Of a DNA stretch of 64,000 nucleotides, positions 1 to 11,695 are shown one piece after another; positions within the stretch are counted from its first letter, which is position 1; the number at the start of each line of letters is the position of its first letter. Origin of the DNA: Alectoria sarmentosa (Eukaryota > Ascomycota > Lecanoromycetes > Lecanorales > Parmeliaceae). The notes under the pieces are model-generated. The model was not told the origin of the DNA. It ran no database searches and worked only from the letters and a program-made list of their open reading frames with translations. The translations under genes were made by a program, and so were the position numbers. Location of the stretch: contig WOGZ01000193.1 of the NCBI GenBank assembly GCA_009733775.1, positions 1 to 64,000 on the forward strand, in the 5' to 3' direction.

Positions 1-2239
1 TTGAACATATTCGCCACGATGTCACATAGAAAAAATTCCACTTTTTGACGAAAAATCGTTTTCTAACAAATTTATTTTCAATTCATCTGATACATATCAA
101 AAATCGAGCGACATATGATTAATGAATATATGTGAGAATAAATTTTTCGATTGAACGAAATATTTCGAATTGTATATGCATATATGCGATCGATTATAAG
201 ATTTATAAGGGTCGTTTTAGGGGATTGATATTTGATAATAATGATTTGATAACGTGTATATAGATTGCGACCGATATATTACGATAATAATGATGATAAT
301 AATAACGACATTAATGGTTTAAAAGTATACGTGTGATAATTAAAATGATGTTTAAAAGAATAAACTTGATAATTATAATAAAAATTTAAAAAGCGATTTA
401 ACGATAGCGACCTTTTTAATAACGACGTAATTTTCAAATTTGAAACGAACGTAAATACAAGCCTTTTAAATAAATTCTCGCAAAGTTTATTATTATAATT
501 ATAATAACGACAAATCAATTTTAAATTGAATTTTGAAAAAAGTTTAAAATAATTAACGAAAAATTCGACGATAACGATCTTATAAATAACGACGTAGATC
601 TCAAATTTGAATCGAATATAAATATAAGTCTTTTAAAAAGAAATTCGCAAAGTTTGTGATTATAAATGCAATAGCGAAAAATCAACTTCAAATTGAATTT
701 TAATAAATCAAAATTTGCTTATATAAAACGTCAAGATTAATATTTGAAATTTTGCGAATAAACTCGATCGATTATTTATAATGTGAAAATTAATCAAATG
801 AAAAAACTTTTATAAAAACGAAAAAAGGAATAATTCATTTATTTTTAAACGATGTTTTAGATTTTATTCATTTTAAAAACGTGATTCGAAATTAATGAAT
901 TTGCGAAATAATTCGAATTTGTTTTTATAAAAAGCCTTGATAAGATCGTCGACGATTTATTTGTTAATGAGCACGTATTGCAAATTGATATTATTATTAA
1001 CGATTTAATCGCGCACTTAATGATGTTAAATGTTGATATATTTAATATGATTATAATGTTGAAAGTTTTTAATGAACGCAATTACATTTTGATTATTATT
1101 ATAAATAATAATTATTTAAAACGTCTCATTAAAACGAATTTGACTTAAAAGATTTTTTAATTAAATAACTTTTTTAACGATTTGCATTTAATCGATATAT
1201 TCAATCTTATAAATAAATAATATAATTATAAATTATTATTTGAATAATTAATTAATAATTTCATTTTTTAAATTAAAAATGTAATTTAAAATTGATTTGC
1301 GAATATCGTGATCGTTAATTCAATCGAAATTAATGTAATCAATAAATTTTTATAATTTATCTTTATAAATGAAATGTTAATTGATAATTTCTTTTAAATA
1401 ATGAAAAATGCGCTTAATAACGATATAATGAATTTCGATAAAATTAAAAACGTATTGAGAAATTATTAAAATAGCGAAGATAATGTTTAATTTAATGTCG
1501 AGCATAGCGTATATAAGAGATTTCATAATCGATTGATAAATTTGAAAAAGCTCTTTAAAAATTGTGTATTTTTTTTTCGATAAATGTTGATCGCAAATTG
1601 ATCTTTATTAAGATGAATTTTGTTTTAATTTTTTATATTTCATAAATATGAAAAAAACGCTCGATATAAATTAATTATCTTAATTATAAAATTCAATTAA
1701 TATGATCGCGAGTTATTATCATTTTCAAATAATAATTATAAAATCGAAATTGTTTATTTTGAATTTGACATTAAGGGCGTTCTTTATTCGTTGAATTTTA
1801 AATTAAAATAAATTAATAATAAAAACATCGTTTATATAAAAAGCGATAATAACATTAATGTTTAAATTAATAAAAACGTTGAAATCGACATCAATGAAAA
1901 CGAGATCGATTTTTTTTATATATTCGACAAAAATGTTATATCAAATTCGAAAAAATTGCTTTAAATTATAAAGGGTCTTATTAAACTTACAAACCCTATT
2001 AAGATATTTTTTTAAAACATATTTAATAAATTATTTCACATAAATCTCTTTTTTAACGTTATCGTAAAAGAAAACGATTTTAACGTTTATTTGCTTTAAA
2101 TCTTAATTCTCGATAACAATTAAAACAAAAATCGTTTTATAAAACATAAATTTGATCATTAAAACGAAAGTTTCATTAAAATTTAAACCTTTTCGTTATT
2201 CGAAATTATGAATTATTTAACGAATTTTAAAGCGAATAA
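1..2239 (+). mobile_element. Mutator-like transposon copy A, 5' portion (RIP-degraded)
   Basis: This AT-rich, stop-ridden DNA is collinear with 14020-15715. Shared landmarks are the stretch around 595-680 with 14030-14130, the block around 1140-1230 with 14610-14700, and the block around 2080-2160 with 15545-15650. The element is assigned to the Mutator-like (MULE) class because its continuation beyond the inserted gypsy element reads as a MULE transposase core near 10.4 kb, and copy B has a FAR1-like stretch at 15415-15780. The left end lies outside the window, so no terminal repeat can be seen. No intact reading frame remains. The class call is an inference; the repeat relationship to copy B is seen directly. 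Confidence 0.55.
385..700. repeat. Imperfect tandem duplication inside MULE copy A
   Basis: Two adjacent segments, about 390-540 and 560-700, resemble each other. Each has an ATTTGAA..CGAA(C/T)(A/G)TAAAT core, then a CTTTTAAA stretch, TTCGCAAAGTTT and a TCAA(T/C)TT(T/C)AAATTGAATTTT stretch. Copy B has only one equivalent (about 14030-14130), so the duplication is specific to copy A or was lost from B. It lies in non-coding, RIP-mutated DNA and no function is evident. Confidence 0.55.
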
Positions 2240-2422
2240 TGTTACGTGTATAGGCTAAAAGGGTACTTGCCTTGCTTAACGATTGTGATTGCCTAACAGA
2301 TACCTTGTCAAGCTAATGACTTGACGGCTTGATAAGATTATATGTAGTTATTTTCTCGAGGAAAGAAACAATTAACTTATACATCACAATTAAATTCAGT
2401 TTCTGCTTTTTTAAGCATAATA
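2240..2422 (+). repeat. 5' LTR of gypsy 1
   Basis: This 183-bp repeat aligns end to end with 9285-9467. It begins TGTTACGTGTATAGG and ends AAGCATAATA; the expected terminal CA reads TA here, a C-to-T change. It is preceded by the AATAA target duplication. The tract ATGATAGTAACATTT follows and lies where the primer-binding site should be, but it is too mutated to assign to a tRNA. Confidence 0.95.
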
Positions 2423-2699
2423 ATGATAGTAACATTTATGTAATAAAGTCATTATTTGATCGACTTTTGTTAGTTATAAAGACCTTCACCAACCTGCATA
2501 ACAAATTATCATATGATCGACTTTGTTAACAATCAATCTTTCGAGAAATCGTCAATTTGGTTTCTTATGACGTTATTATATAAGTTTGATAGTTATAAGA
2601 TTTTCTTATTTTTGATTATCAATTCGAAGAATTCATTGATCAGATTATTCGAAAGATTATTCGATATTTCATCAAAGATTCCTTCAAATCTACTCGAAT

Positions 2700-4640
2700 A
2701 GTTTCAGAATCTGTTAAAAATTAACGTGCACGTTTTTGTTCTTTTTTTTTTAAATCTTATTTTTGAATTACGAAAACAGATTTGGTCGAAAGATTGAATT
2801 ATTAATCGATTTTCTTTTCGAATTGCAATTCGTATTTTTCAAATAATTATTATTCAATTACGCCATCTTTTTGAAGATTTTTCATTTATCGACAATATTT
2901 TAAAAATAGAGAAGCTTTTTATAAATCGATTTGAAGATCATATTTTATCAAGCAAAACTTTCGATGATAATTCGAGCAATTTTTCAAAAACCTCGTTTAT
3001 CTTTATCGACGAAAGTATACGTCGTTATAACATTAATAAGATGATCGACGAATTTCAATTTATCGACATTGAAACAATTATTATAAACGTTATTGTTCGT
3101 TATATAAAAGATAATTCATTAAATTAAGAATCGTCAAATTCGTCAGATTCATCTGAAAATTCCGAAATCGATGTTATTAATGAAAATCATGGAAATCGTT
3201 TTCTTAACAGCGACGTCGGATTCTTTGATCTTTTTTACGATGATAAATTCAATAATATCGAAATAAAAATGAAGCATATTAAGAAAAAGACATATTTTCG
3301 AAATGTGCTTATATTTATCGATTGAATCAAAAATGTTGTTAAAATGAAAGATGCAAAGCTTCTTCGAAATAATTTTCAAATTTGTTTATAAAACGAAACA
3401 TTGAAATGATATATTTGTTAGTTTATCGACAACGAGAAAAGGTTGTTCATTTACGAAAATCATGTCGACGAGTGAAATATAGCTTTATTTGAGAGATTCG
3501 AGCTTATTAAAGTTTCAGACATAATAATCATTATCAAAAAACGATACATCTTAAATGATGTTATAAGATAATGAAAATTTCGTGAGTATACTATGATAAT
3601 TGTTAAAGTTATTAAAATAATTAAGCTCGGAGATATACATAATTAATTCGATATCGTTTAAAACGATTTTAATGTGAAATTTCAATTTAACATAAATTCA
3701 CTTATCGTTTAAATTATATTGAATCAATTTTTGATTGTTATAAACGTACGTAAAAATCAATGATGAACGAAGATTGTTAAAACGAAGCATTTTATTAACA
3801 ATGTATCACGCGTTTTTAATTAAGCTCAGAGTAAAGGTAATTCAAATTAATACAATCAAATAAAAATATCTTTATGATCATTGAATTCAGGTTTTCAAAA
3901 TTTTCAGAATTTAGGATTTCGAAGCATAAATCGACAATAGAGTTCGATTTTCTTTTTAAATTCACAAGTTTATAATTAATATCAGAATCGTTAATCTTAA
4001 TCAGCTTACGTCAATAATGATCTTATTTATTAAGATTACTCTCGAAGAGACATTTCGTAATAAGTTTTATTTGTTTTATCAATGCAGCGTCAGATTATTG
4101 TTAATTCGAATTTCCAACAAAACGCGTACGATTTATGTTAATTCTTTTAACTTAATAACGGCAATGATAATTATTAATTTGATGATGTTTTTTCATATCG
4201 ATTTGAAGCATTATATTAGCCCGATGTTATAACATTTAATCGATTTTCATATTAATTTAAGAGATCGTATTAAGTTGTTAACAATCGAGACTCTTATTTA
4301 TAGCGAGTTTATCAAACTTTCGTTAAATTCGAAGAATTTGTCGAAAAATGTTAGGAGAATTTTGAATATGATTTAAATAGTTTTTATGAAGATTATAATC
4401 ATAAAAATCGAGATCTTGTTCGAGAAGGTTTGAAAGATTATTTTAGTTATTATAATTATGATAATTCGAAACCAGAAGTCAATTTCGTGAACTCGTCATT
4501 TCTTGTTGAACATTTATGTCATTTTTGTTAAAAGGCTTATAGATCTCGTAATAAGTTCTTTCGACATTTCAAACAAAATTGTTAAAAGAAATTTTCAAAA
4601 AAAGTTTCGAAGAAATTTTCAAAAAAAGTCGATGTTGTTG
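2700..4640 (+). pseudogene. gag relic of gypsy 1
   Basis: The region upstream of the protease contains no long open frame but is collinear with the same region of gypsy 2 (about 30420-32300). The best match is around 3170-3430 against 30930-31190. Near its end, about 4516-4586, one frame reads C-H-F-C, then Arg-Ser-Arg-Asn, then H-F-K..C, with stops in between. This is a finger-like cysteine/histidine motif of the kind found at the C-terminus of gag in some fungal gypsy elements. In an intact element gag would package the RNA into virus-like particles. Boundaries are approximate. Confidence 0.6.
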
Positions 4641-4740
4641 TTATCAAAACACATTCAAGAATTATAAAGTTTATTACTCGAGCTTTTTTAAAAAAAGTTC
4701 TGAAAACGATTTTTCGAGGTTATTAACACATTAAAATTAA

Positions 4741-5166
4741 TGTTCATTTCTCATTCGACGAAAAGAATTATGAGATTTATTTGAATTCAAAATGCTCGAT
4801 CACATTTGAAAATCGAGACTTTTTTGCAACGAAAATGCTTAATTTTGATAAACGAATTCAAAAATAAACATCATCGATTTTAATGCGTGATTATGAGAAT
4901 AAAATCATCAACGTCATAAAATTCATTATTATAAACTTATACTTTTCGAACATTTTTGAATTTAATAATAGTTTAACATTTGTTAAAATATTTATGAAGA
5001 TTCATTTTATAAAAAACTTAAAGGTCAATATGTTATTCGAAACGAATGTGTTTATATTTCAGAAATTTTTGTTAAAATGTGTTTTTCAATTCGTTATCAT
5101 TTTTAATTATCAAAATTTCAAGATTTTTGTCAAATCGATAATCAAATCTTATTCTCAAATTAAATG
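4741..5166 (+). pseudogene. Retropepsin-like protease relic of gypsy 1
   Basis: One frame reads E-I-Y-L-N-S-K-C-S-I-T-F-E-N-R-D-F-F, matching the usual L-D-S-G-C-S-x-T-x(3)-R-D-F pattern of gypsy aspartic proteases. The catalytic Asp codon (4784-4786) reads Asn and the following Gly reads Lys; both fit G-to-A change. The frame continues open from 4883 to the stop near 5166. In an active element this protease would cut the Gag-Pol polyprotein. Gypsy 2 has the same Asp-to-Asn state at 32503-32505. Confidence 0.7.
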
Positions 5167-5879
5167 AATAATGAAAACAAAATTTATCATTACTTTGTTA
5201 TTTAAATTTGTGATAAATGTTTTAATCAATTACGTAAGCACGTTATTTGACGATCGTGATTTTCTGTTCGAATCCGAACTTTTAATTAATTATAATCTTG
5301 ATTTCGATAATAACGTTTTCGCTCATATCGTCGACTTCTTTATATTCTTTATTCAAATAAGAAATTTTATTAAAACATCAATAATATTTTTTAAAAATAT
5401 TAGATTAAATACGATAATGAAGTACGCAGTGAATGAATGTTATTAAATTTTTTATAAGATAATAAGATTAATAGCGTGTGAATAACGTATTTTAAATCGA
5501 TTTAAAATTTTCGTTATGAACATTATTACAATTACAATGAATCTCAAATTAAAACACGTCTTTTCAAACAATGTGATTATTTATGAAAACGATAATGTTA
5601 TAAACACTTTGATAATTATCGTAACAAAATTCGAAAATGTTTTCACGAATTTTGAAAATATTATAAATCTTTTAAAAGAGTAATGAATGTTAATTTCGTT
5701 AAAAAATGATATTATCGTTAAATTATTAAAGGTTTATCCGCTCGATTATAAGAATAAAGAAATAATCGACGTTATTTTTGATAAATTATAACAATAAAAG
5801 AAGTTACGATTTTTCACGTAATCGATTTCGTATAATTAATCGTGTTTTGTGATTTAACGTGACATTTTTTAAGGTAAAA

Positions 5880-6460
5880 AAAACAAAATAATTATAAATA
5901 TTCGTGAATTTAATGTTATTATTAAAGATGATAAATATTCGTTATTTTTGTAATCGAATATCATTGTTTTAATAATTGAATATGATTATATTTTTACGAT
6001 TAATGACGTGATTTGATTTCATTAATTTAACGTTTAAAAAAATGATCGAAATAAATTCATTATTATTAATTATCGAAAATAAGAGAAATTAAGTGTAGCA
6101 TTTATGAATTATAAAGGCTCGTTTTTATATGTATAACGTTAAATAAATGTTATTTTAAGATCTCTTCGAGAATTCGTTCGTGTTTTCGTAAATGATATTA
6201 TTATTTTCAATCGTATTTTGAGCGAGCACGTATTTCATTTACGTTAATTATTTCAATTATTTCGAAAAAAACGTGCTTCTTTATCGTTAGAAAAATCTTT
6301 TTTAGATTTTTCATTCGTGATTTTGCTAAAACAGCGCGTTGATTCGTTAAAAATGTTTATCTTCGAGAACAAAATCAGAGTAATCATAACATTTTTATTT
6401 TTGATCAATTTATGAGATTTGGAAATCTTTTTGAAAATGATCGAATGATTTCGAATTTTT
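5880..6460 (+). pseudogene. Reverse transcriptase relic of gypsy 1
   Basis: The translated fragments follow the Ty3/gypsy RT order. They run I-N-I-R-E-F-N-x-I (the D-x-R-x-L-N region), then Y-S-L-F-L, then a V-A-F-M-N-Y-K-G-S segment with Y-V after it, then V-F-V-N-D-I-I-I-F-N, then E-H-V-F-H-L-R-Q-L-F-Q. The catalytic F/Y-V-D-D box reads F-V-N-D: the first Asp codon (6191-6193) is now Asn. Several Trp and Gln positions are stops, the signature of G-to-A and C-to-T mutation. The downstream thumb motif L-L-K-Q-R-V-D-S-L is clear. Not functional. Confidence 0.9.
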
Positions 6461-6999
6461 ATCTTAAAATATATATAGTGAACATAATCCTTGCAGAAAA
6501 GAAAAACGTTTTTTATTTAAATAATGATTTTCGAGATCTTTGTTATCGTAATTGCATTTTCAAATCAATTTGAAACATTTATCAAAACGATTTCCGTCAC
6601 ATTTTTCGATATAATTTTCGAAATAATTTTCAAGATAATTTTTGTTAAAAAGCAATTTATCGACTTTATTCGCAAGCGACATTTAATGTAATTTCGCTAT
6701 AATCTTATCAAGAAAAAGATTATAACATTTCGAGATTTTCAAAATGCTTTTCGATCTTTTACGTTTTTAACATATTTTAATCGAAAATGAAAATTGTATA
6801 TCGACATCGACGCTTTTAAAAAATGAGGATTTACGATTATGATATATCATATATTTTATAATAAGACTCTTGATTTTAATCAAATGCCGTCGAAATCGAA
6901 TATACAATTTATTATGTTTTTAAACAAATTAATTAATGCAACGAAACGTAATTATTGATTCACGAAATTGAAAATTGTCGCAATAATTTGAGTGATATG

Positions 7000-7411
7000 G
7001 AAAATCAAATATTTGATCGAAGTCTCAAAAGCATCGTCGATGATTATTTATATTGATCACTCAATTGTTATGTAAATTTTATATCAAATTACGTTATTTA
7101 TTATTTTTATCGATAAATTTAATTTACGATTCGTTCGTGCTTTTCAATATCTTTTTGAATTTAATTTTGTAATTCGTTATAAGAATGATAAAAAGAATGT
7201 GATTTTCGACGCTTTATTTAGATTTCAGATAAAAATCGACGTTGCGCTCGAAAAAAAACAAATGATGCTTGAGAGTTTATACGGCAATCTCATATCGATT
7301 TCAGAGCAACATATCTTATCAGAATTTATCTCGATTTATCACATGACATTGATCGAGATGAGTGATGACTTTAAGACACGTTTTATTGAAGTTTATAGCA
7401 AAGATCCTCAA
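7000..7411 (+). pseudogene. RNase H tail and tether relic of gypsy 1
   Basis: A continuous frame reads K-F-N-L-R-F-V-R-A-F-Q-Y-L-F-E-F-N-F, then V-I-R-Y-K, then N-V-I-F-D-A-L-F-R-F. This matches the hallmark R-A-S-Q-Y-L-S-x-F followed by N-x-V-P-D-A-L-S-R of Ty3/gypsy polyproteins after RNase H. The frame stays open to about 7411 (ending Y-S-K-D-P-Q). It is the best preserved part of the element and fixes both superfamily and strand. Confidence 0.88.
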
Positions 7412-7560
7412 TGAAAAAAGATTTTTGATCTATTCAAGCAACCAGAAGCAAAGTTGTTAATAAGATTTCGTTTTCGAAAACACGAGAATCTCGTTTACAT
7501 TATCTCGAAGCATTTTAATAAACAACGATTATATATTTCGAAATTCTTATAAAAGAAAGT

Positions 7561-8150
7561 TTTTCAACTTGCTCATGACGAAAATTTTCATATTGATTTC
7601 CACATTATTTATGTTAAAATTTCGTTATCGATTTACATTAAAGAATTATTTAAGCATTTTTAAATGTATTTGAAACATTGTTCGAATTGTTAATTGAATC
7701 AAATTAAACGACATTTTATTTATAACGAGTTCAATCTTATTATTATTTCAATAATATCTTTTTATACGATAACGATAAATTTCATTATAACACTCTCATT
7801 TTACGATAATAAAAATATGTTATTCATAATCACATATAAATTCATCAAAAAGAAATTGTTAATGTTAGATTTCGATAAATAAATTATTATCGATTAAGCG
7901 AATACTTTTTTTATCGCTTTAATAGTTTATGATTGAGATATTTTTATTGTTATAATCAGCGATCGAGACTTTAAATTTATGAATACGTTTTGAAAAACGA
8001 TTTTTGAGAAGCTAGATATTATTTTAACAATTTCTATCGCTTATTATTCTCAAACGAATAAATAATTCGAACGAATCAGTTAAATAATCGAGATTGCCCT
8101 GCGATTTCACTTTATAATCGAAATAAATAATTAAATAACGATGTTATCTT
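7561..8150 (+). pseudogene. Integrase relic of gypsy 1
   Basis: The zinc-binding head is visible: L-A-H-D-E-N-F-H, then F-H-I-I-Y, then L-K-H-C-S-N-C (cysteines at 7679-7681 and 7688-7690). The catalytic core follows: N-Q-I-K-R-H, then F-Y-T-I-T-I-N-F-I, with the first catalytic Asp of the D-D-E triad read as Asn (7778-7780). Next come I-I-S-D-R-D-F-K-F, with the second Asp kept, and A-Y-Y-S-Q-T-N-K with an E-I-A-L-R-F-H segment. Internal stops occur at former Trp/Gln codons. Order and spacing are those of a Ty3/gypsy integrase. Confidence 0.88.
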
Positions 8151-9284
8151 TTTTATAAATATTCTTGAACAATTTCGTTATTTTTATCGAATTTGCTCTC
8201 AACGAGCTTGTTTACGATTTTCATGTTCGAGATATCTTAAAATTATTAACAGATTTACCTGCGGAACCTCAAATTTTGATCGTCTACGATTTATCAAACG
8301 GGAAAAAGTTGACGATGTTATTATCTTTGTTAATGTCATAATCAAAAATCGTTATGATAGCATTTATATAATTATGAAATTCGAAGTATAAGTTTATTTA
8401 AGGTTGTATCATGATTATTTTATATTCGAAATCAATCTCAAACTTTTTAATCAACGAGTTGATTTATTCAAGGTTCTTGAAAAAGTCGAGAATTTAACGT
8501 ATCAATTCGAATTATCTGATGTTATGCGAATACATTTAATTATATTTATAACGCAATTAAAATCAATTTCAAATCGATTTGAAAATCTTTATTTTCGTAC
8601 ATTTATTCAATTTATTTCATTAATCGAGGAAATTTAAAAAGAAATCGATTTTGATTTTGTTTTCAAATACAAACCTTATAAAATTGAGCGATTTTTGAAA
8701 AGATGTGATATCGAAAGAAACATCAAATATTTAATTAAATGAAAGAATTGTGATAATAAGCATAATGTTTGATATCTCGTGTATGCATTCAAGAATGCTC
8801 AAGATTTTATAAATGAATGTGATATTAGAATTGTCAGCGATTTTATTTATGATCGATGTGAAAAAAGAGTTATTAGAAAAACATTTATTTCTTTTACGCA
8901 ATCTTTTATTATTTTTTAAGAAAATCTTTAGGAAATCTTTTTCGTTAAAAGGTAAATTCTTTTTATTAAAAGACGAGGTCGTTTTTGTAAAGAATTTCAA
9001 ACGAGTGCTCGGACAAAATTTTTAGTCTTTATACGTTAGAATATTACGTAAGCATTTTCGATTTCAAGGCTTTTTGAGCAGATTATCGAGAAATCTCAAA
9101 AAGTTTTAAATATATCGAAGAAAACTTCGGTTCGTCGTAATATACGGCTTTTTATTTAATGATTATTTTAAGCACGTTTCGAAAGAAATTTTTAAGAGGT
9201 TTTAATGCTGCGATATGAGAAGGAAAGTTTTTATTATGCTTGATATCAGCGAGGGCGTTGTTTTTGTTGTTTTTTATTGACATT
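8150..9284 (+). other. 3' internal region of gypsy 1
   Basis: The stretch between integrase and the 3' LTR is collinear with about 35880-37140 of gypsy 2. It includes an open frame 8404-8637 and one at 8813-9025 that may be the degraded C-terminal part of pol; neither shows a domain I can name. The purine-rich AGCGAGGGCG followed by a T-rich run just before 9285 lies where a polypurine tract is expected, and gypsy 2 has AGCGAAGGCG in the same place. Confidence 0.5.
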
Positions 9285-9467
9285 TGTTATGTGCATAAAT
9301 TAAAAGAATATTTGCCTTGTTTAGCGATTGTGATTGTTTAATAAATATCTTGTCAAGTTGATGGCTTGGCGGCTTGATAAGATTATATGTAGTTATTTTC
9401 TCGAGAAAAGAAACAACTAACTTACACACCATAATTAAATTCAGTTTCTGCTTTTTTAAGCATAACA
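9285..9467 (+). repeat. 3' LTR of gypsy 1
   Basis: This 183-bp LTR aligns end to end with 2240-2422. It begins TGTTATGTGCATAAA and ends AAGCATAACA. It is followed directly by AATAA, the right half of the target-site duplication. Confidence 0.95.
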
Positions 9468-10350
9468 AATAACTTCGTCGCGAGCTTCGCATTTAATGAT
9501 ATAAATTTATTCATTACGAAAAACAATACGCCCTTTAAATAAATCAATAAGTTTTTAAATCTCATTTTTCAATAAAAAATCATTTTCATTAATTATGTCA
9601 CTTTTTCATTATTTACGATATGAATTATTAATAATAACTTCTTTATAAGTTTTCGGCTCGTACGATTTCATTGCGATAATGATTTAAATAATTATCATAT
9701 AAAATTAAATAAGATTTGACGAAAAATCGCGCGATATAAAATAAAAATGATTTGAATAAAGCGGCGGCGCATTATTTAATATATCGTTTTAAAGAGTGAA
9801 AATTAATAATAACGACGAATTGAAAATTAATGCGTTAATTTTAAAGAAATCTGAAAATTTAATTATAAAAAGTTTAAGTTTAAACGATTGAATGAATTTA
9901 TTAACGTTTATCTCGTTTATAAATAATCAATTTTTAACGATGAAAAACGTTATAAACGTCAAATCATTTTTTTTCATAATTGAATTAATTAATAATTATG
10001 AATCAGATAAAGAATTATTCTTTTTTAAATCTCAAATAATTTTAAAAGATTAAATAATGTTATTATCTGACAATAATATATGATAAATATAATCATTTTC
10101 ATAATCGATAAAAACTCTTTCAATAGCGCGCTTTTGATCTTTTTTTCAATCAATAACGAGTTTGCGTAAAATAATAAAGTTTAAAATTTTAATACGACGT
10201 ATATAATTTAAATAAGATTTAAAACTCATATAAATTTAATACGAAATAAATTTACGCGATTATATAAAATTTCGATTATAAAAATAATTAACGATTAATA
10301 TAAGTTTTGATTAATATTTTCAATTAAGGTTAATATTTTTAATAATAATG

Positions 10351-10690
10351 TTATAATGTTAAAAAGCGTTTAATTAAATCGTTCGACGATTTTATTTTAT
10401 TCGAGATTTTTAAAATAAATAAATTTTTATATAATATTATGATTAATATAATGAATATTAAAATTAAAGTCTTCATATTCATCATTATAATCAATTCGAA
10501 AACGTTTAATAATAACATTTTTATATTGATTTTTAATTTAATAACGCTTGAAAATAAAGAAGACTTCGTTTTTATACTTAATAATTTCAATCTTAAAATA
10601 TTTATTTTAATCGTTAATGAAAATGATAAAATATTTATTATTAAAACGATCGCGGGAAATGATGAGATCGTAAATATCGTTATAAATTAA
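10351..10690 (+). pseudogene. MULE transposase core relic (copy A)
   Basis: One frame, open from about 10.35 kb to the stop near 10690, reads F-D-D-F-I-L-F-E-I-F-K-I-N-K-F. It then has a hydrophobic stretch, N-S-K-T-F, I-F-N-L-I-T-L-E-N-K-E-D-F-V-F, and I-F-I-L-I-V-N-E-N-D-K. This follows the MULE transposase pattern: a (L/I)-D-x-T-Y-K-T-N-K-F strand, then a F-x-x-A-x-x-L-x-x-E-x-E-x-(D/S)-(F/Y) strand, then V-x-V-T-D-x-(D/E)-x-A. The first catalytic Asp appears as Glu and the second as Asn. The match is by pattern only. An alignment to the MULE transposase family would decide. Confidence 0.5.
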
Positions 10691-11599
10691 ATTTAAAAAT
10701 CTTCTTTTAAAGCGAATGTGAGATTTATGCGACGCTTTTTACATTTTTTGATTGCGCAAAAAGTATAAGACTTTTTATTAATAACAATTTTGAATAAATC
10801 GATGTTTTTAAATAACTTATTTAACTTATAAACGTTTTAATATCTTAAATAATTTATATAAACATATTATAAATCGAGGATTTAATTGTTGATTTTACGC
10901 GATGCAACATCGAAATCTAAATTCGAAAAAAAAAATCGAAATAAACTGACGAAGAAATAATGTCATTTATCGAATTAAAATGTTTTTTATATTTAAGAAT
11001 AATATAAAATATAATGAATTTAATGTTATATTATTTAAGCACAGATACGAACATTGACGATTATTTAAAAAAAAATTAAAATTTGATAATTAAACTTTTA
11101 TAAGCGTAGACAATAAAAATTATTGCTTTGCAATCAAATTATGATATCACGATTATCAAATTCAATGTCAGTTTACATAAATTTTATGTGAATGTTATTT
11201 TATATCAATTGTCTTTAAAAGATTAAATTTAAAAATAAGTTTGAAATAAAAAGAACATTCGTGAAAATAAACTTTTTTTTTTAATCATCGATAACGATAT
11301 TAATGCGTATTTTATCGATATTAATGAAAATGCGAACGTTTTCAATATTTTTAATGAAGCGAACATCGTTTAATTTGAAATCGAGGGCGCGATATTATAT
11401 AAAACAATTTTTATTGAGCGTGAAATGTTGAAAATAAACATAATTCATCGTTTATCGCGAAAATAATGAATTATTTATTTCAATCGTGAAGATAATCATG
11501 ATTTCTTTTTGATTGTCAAAAGATTTGATAAAGTTTCGATTTTTGCGATGACGTTTTTTATTGCTGAGTTTGTTATTTCTTCGATTATTATTCTTTTTG

Positions 11600-11695
11600 T
11601 CTTTAAACTTGTCGTTATCGTTATCGTCATTATCATTATTATCATTATTATCATCATTTTTTTTATCGTTATCGTCGTCAAAATTATCATTATTT
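11600..11695. repeat. Low-complexity TTATC/ATTATC-rich tract
   Basis: Repeated units based on GTTATC, ATTATC and ATC run for about 95 bp within MULE copy A. They open artificial frames on both strands (11496-11840 and 11509-11847) made almost entirely of Ile, Val, Met and Thr. Simple-sequence DNA, not a gene. Confidence 0.75.

Larger units (their letters stand above)
2240..9467 (+). mobile_element. Ty3/gypsy LTR retrotransposon 1, full length, degenerate
   Basis: A complete 7.2-kb element is bounded by two 183-bp LTRs (2240-2422 and 9285-9467). The LTRs start TGTTA and end CATAA(C/T)A. The flanking 5-bp sequence AATAA is the same on both sides (2235-2239 and 9468-9472), a perfect target-site duplication. 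Reading forward, fragments appear in Ty3/gypsy order: gag with a finger-like cysteine motif, aspartic protease, reverse transcriptase, RNase H tail, then integrase. LTR differences are mostly C/T and G/A transitions, as expected from RIP. Every domain carries stops, so it cannot make protein. It sits inside MULE copy A, whose uninterrupted paralogue in copy B shows the empty site. Confidence 0.95.

Noticed and set aside
8731..9000. Minus-strand 89-codon frame within gypsy 1
   Set aside because: It is antisense to the pol 3' region and not kept in gypsy 2.
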